DNA from: Collinsella sp. UBA6357
Lineage (GTDB): Bacteria > Actinomycetota > Coriobacteriia > Coriobacteriales > Coriobacteriaceae
Direction: 5' to 3'
NCBI GenBank assembly: GCA_002437815.1
Contig: DJRP01000016.1
Coordinates: 11,331 to 43,066, forward strand
DNA: 31,736 bases
Of the stretch, positions 30,771-31,736 are shown piece by piece. Within the stretch, counting starts at the first letter, position 1. Every line of letters begins with the position of its first letter. The translations under genes were made by a program, and so were the position numbers. Below the pieces are notes generated by a model, which was not told where the DNA came from, ran no database searches, and saw only the letters and a program-made list of their open reading frames with translations.

Positions 30771-31736
30771 GTTTCTTGGCTTTGCCTGGGAGATGCTGGC
30801 AAAGGTCGTCTACAACGTAGTCGCCGTGGTGAGCTCCCTGCTCAACCTGCTCGTGTTTGGCTGGATCGATTACTTCAACATCTTCCTGACCTACTTCACC
30901 ACGTTCGATATCGTGGGCAAGATCGGCGCGGTGGTGCTGTTTGCCATGCTGATCGCCGTGCCGGTGCTCATCATCGCCATCCTGGTCCATCGCTATCGCA
31001 TCAACCGTCGGCTCAAGCACGACGATACGTCCAACAAGGCGCTGTATCGCGAGATCGGTCGGCTTAACAAGCAGGTGCTCGACCTCATGGACGAGAAAAA
31101 CAAGCTGTTGGCGCTCAAGGTCAACGCCATGGGCGGCACCAAGCGCATTCCCTACATGGGCGCCTCTGCGCTTACCGATGACGAGCTGCCGACGGTGGCC
31201 AATGTGCTCAACGAGGGTAAAGCCGCTGCAGCCGCCCAGGGAGTCACGGCCCCCGTGGCCGTGGGCGCGGCATCGCTGTCGCTCGACGGCGATTCGGTGA
31301 GCGATGCCGCCGCGGCCATGGCCAAGGCCACGGTCGAGGCCAAGACGCTCGCCGAGGAGCGCGAGATCGCGCAGGCCAACCGTTTTCCCAAGCTTTCGCT
31401 CGTCGACCTCAAGTATCGCGACTGGACGCCGCCGCAATATGACGATGACATCTCGCTCGAGGACTTTGTCGACGACTACCGTTATTTTGCATGCAGCCAG
31501 ATGAAGCTCTACTACACGCCCGAGATCGTGCGACGCTTTGTGGCCGGTATGGCCGCCTCCAAGCTGCTCATTCTCGAGGGCATTTCGGGTACCGGTAAGA
31601 CCTCGCTGCCCTACAGCTTCAGTCGCTATCTCGATAACCCTGCGACCATCGTCTCGGTGCAGCCGAGTTTTCGCGACCGCACCGAGGTACTCGGCTACTT
31701 CAACGAGTTCTCCAAGCGCTTCAACGAGACGGAGTT
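30763..31736 (+). CDS. Membrane-anchored McrB-like AAA+ ATPase (5' part, runs off the window)
   Basis: GTG 30763 overlaps the signal peptidase stop; the frame is open to the window end (324 codons visible). The N-terminus is hydrophobic, with two likely membrane helices (about 14-36 and 52-77, VGKIGAVVLFAMLIAVPVLI). A coiled coil follows (ALYREIGRLNKQVLDLMDEK), then an Ala-rich linker. The ATPase domain starts near 245: Walker A GISGTGKTS (Gly273 onward) and VQPSFRDRTEVLGYFN, both typical of the McrB branch of AAA+ proteins. McrB is known from restriction, but similar ATPases act elsewhere, and no nuclease partner is visible here. Role unknown; in this operon it may remodel or energise the surface assembly. 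Confidence 0.82.
   Translation, partial: MSEFLGFAWEMLAKVVYNVVAVVSSLLNLLVFGWIDYFNIFLTYFTTFDIVGKIGAVVLFAMLIAVPVLIIAILVHRYRINRRLKHDDTSNKALYREIGRLNKQVLDLMDEKNKLLALKVNAMGGTKRIPYMGASALTDDELPTVANVLNEGKAAAAAQGVTAPVAVGAASLSLDGDSVSDAAAAMAKATVEAKTLAEEREIAQANRFPKLSLVDLKYRDWTPPQYDDDISLEDFVDDYRYFACSQMKLYYTPEIVRRFVAGMAASKLLILEGISGTGKTSLPYSFSRYLDNPATIVSVQPSFRDRTEVLGYFNEFSKRFNETE

Overview
The window looks like chromosomal DNA of a high-GC Gram-positive bacterium, most likely a Coriobacteriia member close to Collinsella. This rests on gene content and style (an actinobacterial FHA/PknB/PstP/RodA-PBP cluster, GC-rich codon use, frequent GTG/TTG starts, ATGA overlaps), not on a database match. Most of it is core genome: purine synthesis (purM, purN, purB, purC), a two-component system, nagA, three tRNAs and the cell-division/cell-wall signalling cluster.

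Layout. 1-1321: 3' end of purM and complete purN. 1322-3494: minus-strand genes for a small exported protein and a membrane-anchored lipase-like protein, with palindromic repeats between them. 3599-6375: a CmpB-type membrane protein and purB. 6549-8070: a TSCPD-type four-Cys protein and a Tat/lipobox protein. 8161-10449: response regulator and sensor kinase. 10654-12194: purC and a translationally coupled membrane protein. 12284-13743: a lower-GC AAA/DUF4143 ATPase behind an array of 33-bp-spaced repeats that overlaps its promoter. 13788-15584: tRNA-Arg, a small unknown gene and nagA. 15691-25653 (minus): one operon of six genes, transcribed in the order kinase, fhaA-like, fhaB-like, PP2C phosphatase, a SEDS-transpeptidase fusion, PASTA kinase. 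25824-26331: tRNA-Leu, a duplicated tRNA 3' end, and tRNA-Val. 26525-31736 (plus, running off the end): four related exported proteins with SipW-type signal segments, a SipW/ER-type signal peptidase and a membrane-anchored McrB-like AAA+ ATPase.

How the genes work together. The minus-strand operon joins phospho-signalling (two Ser/Thr kinases, two FHA readers, one phosphatase) to septal or lateral peptidoglycan synthesis, with glycosyltransferase and transpeptidase in one chain. The last operon reads as an export module: a dedicated signal peptidase beside four substrates, as in the Bacillus tasA-sipW arrangement, plus an ATPase of unknown job. It is the best candidate here for an undescribed system.

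Non-coding structure is rich. Two or three families of palindromic elements sit at gene 3' ends. purB and purC share a 5' leader element that can be drawn as a hairpin with the same loop. The tRNA-Leu 3' end and its terminator are duplicated as a 56-bp direct repeat.
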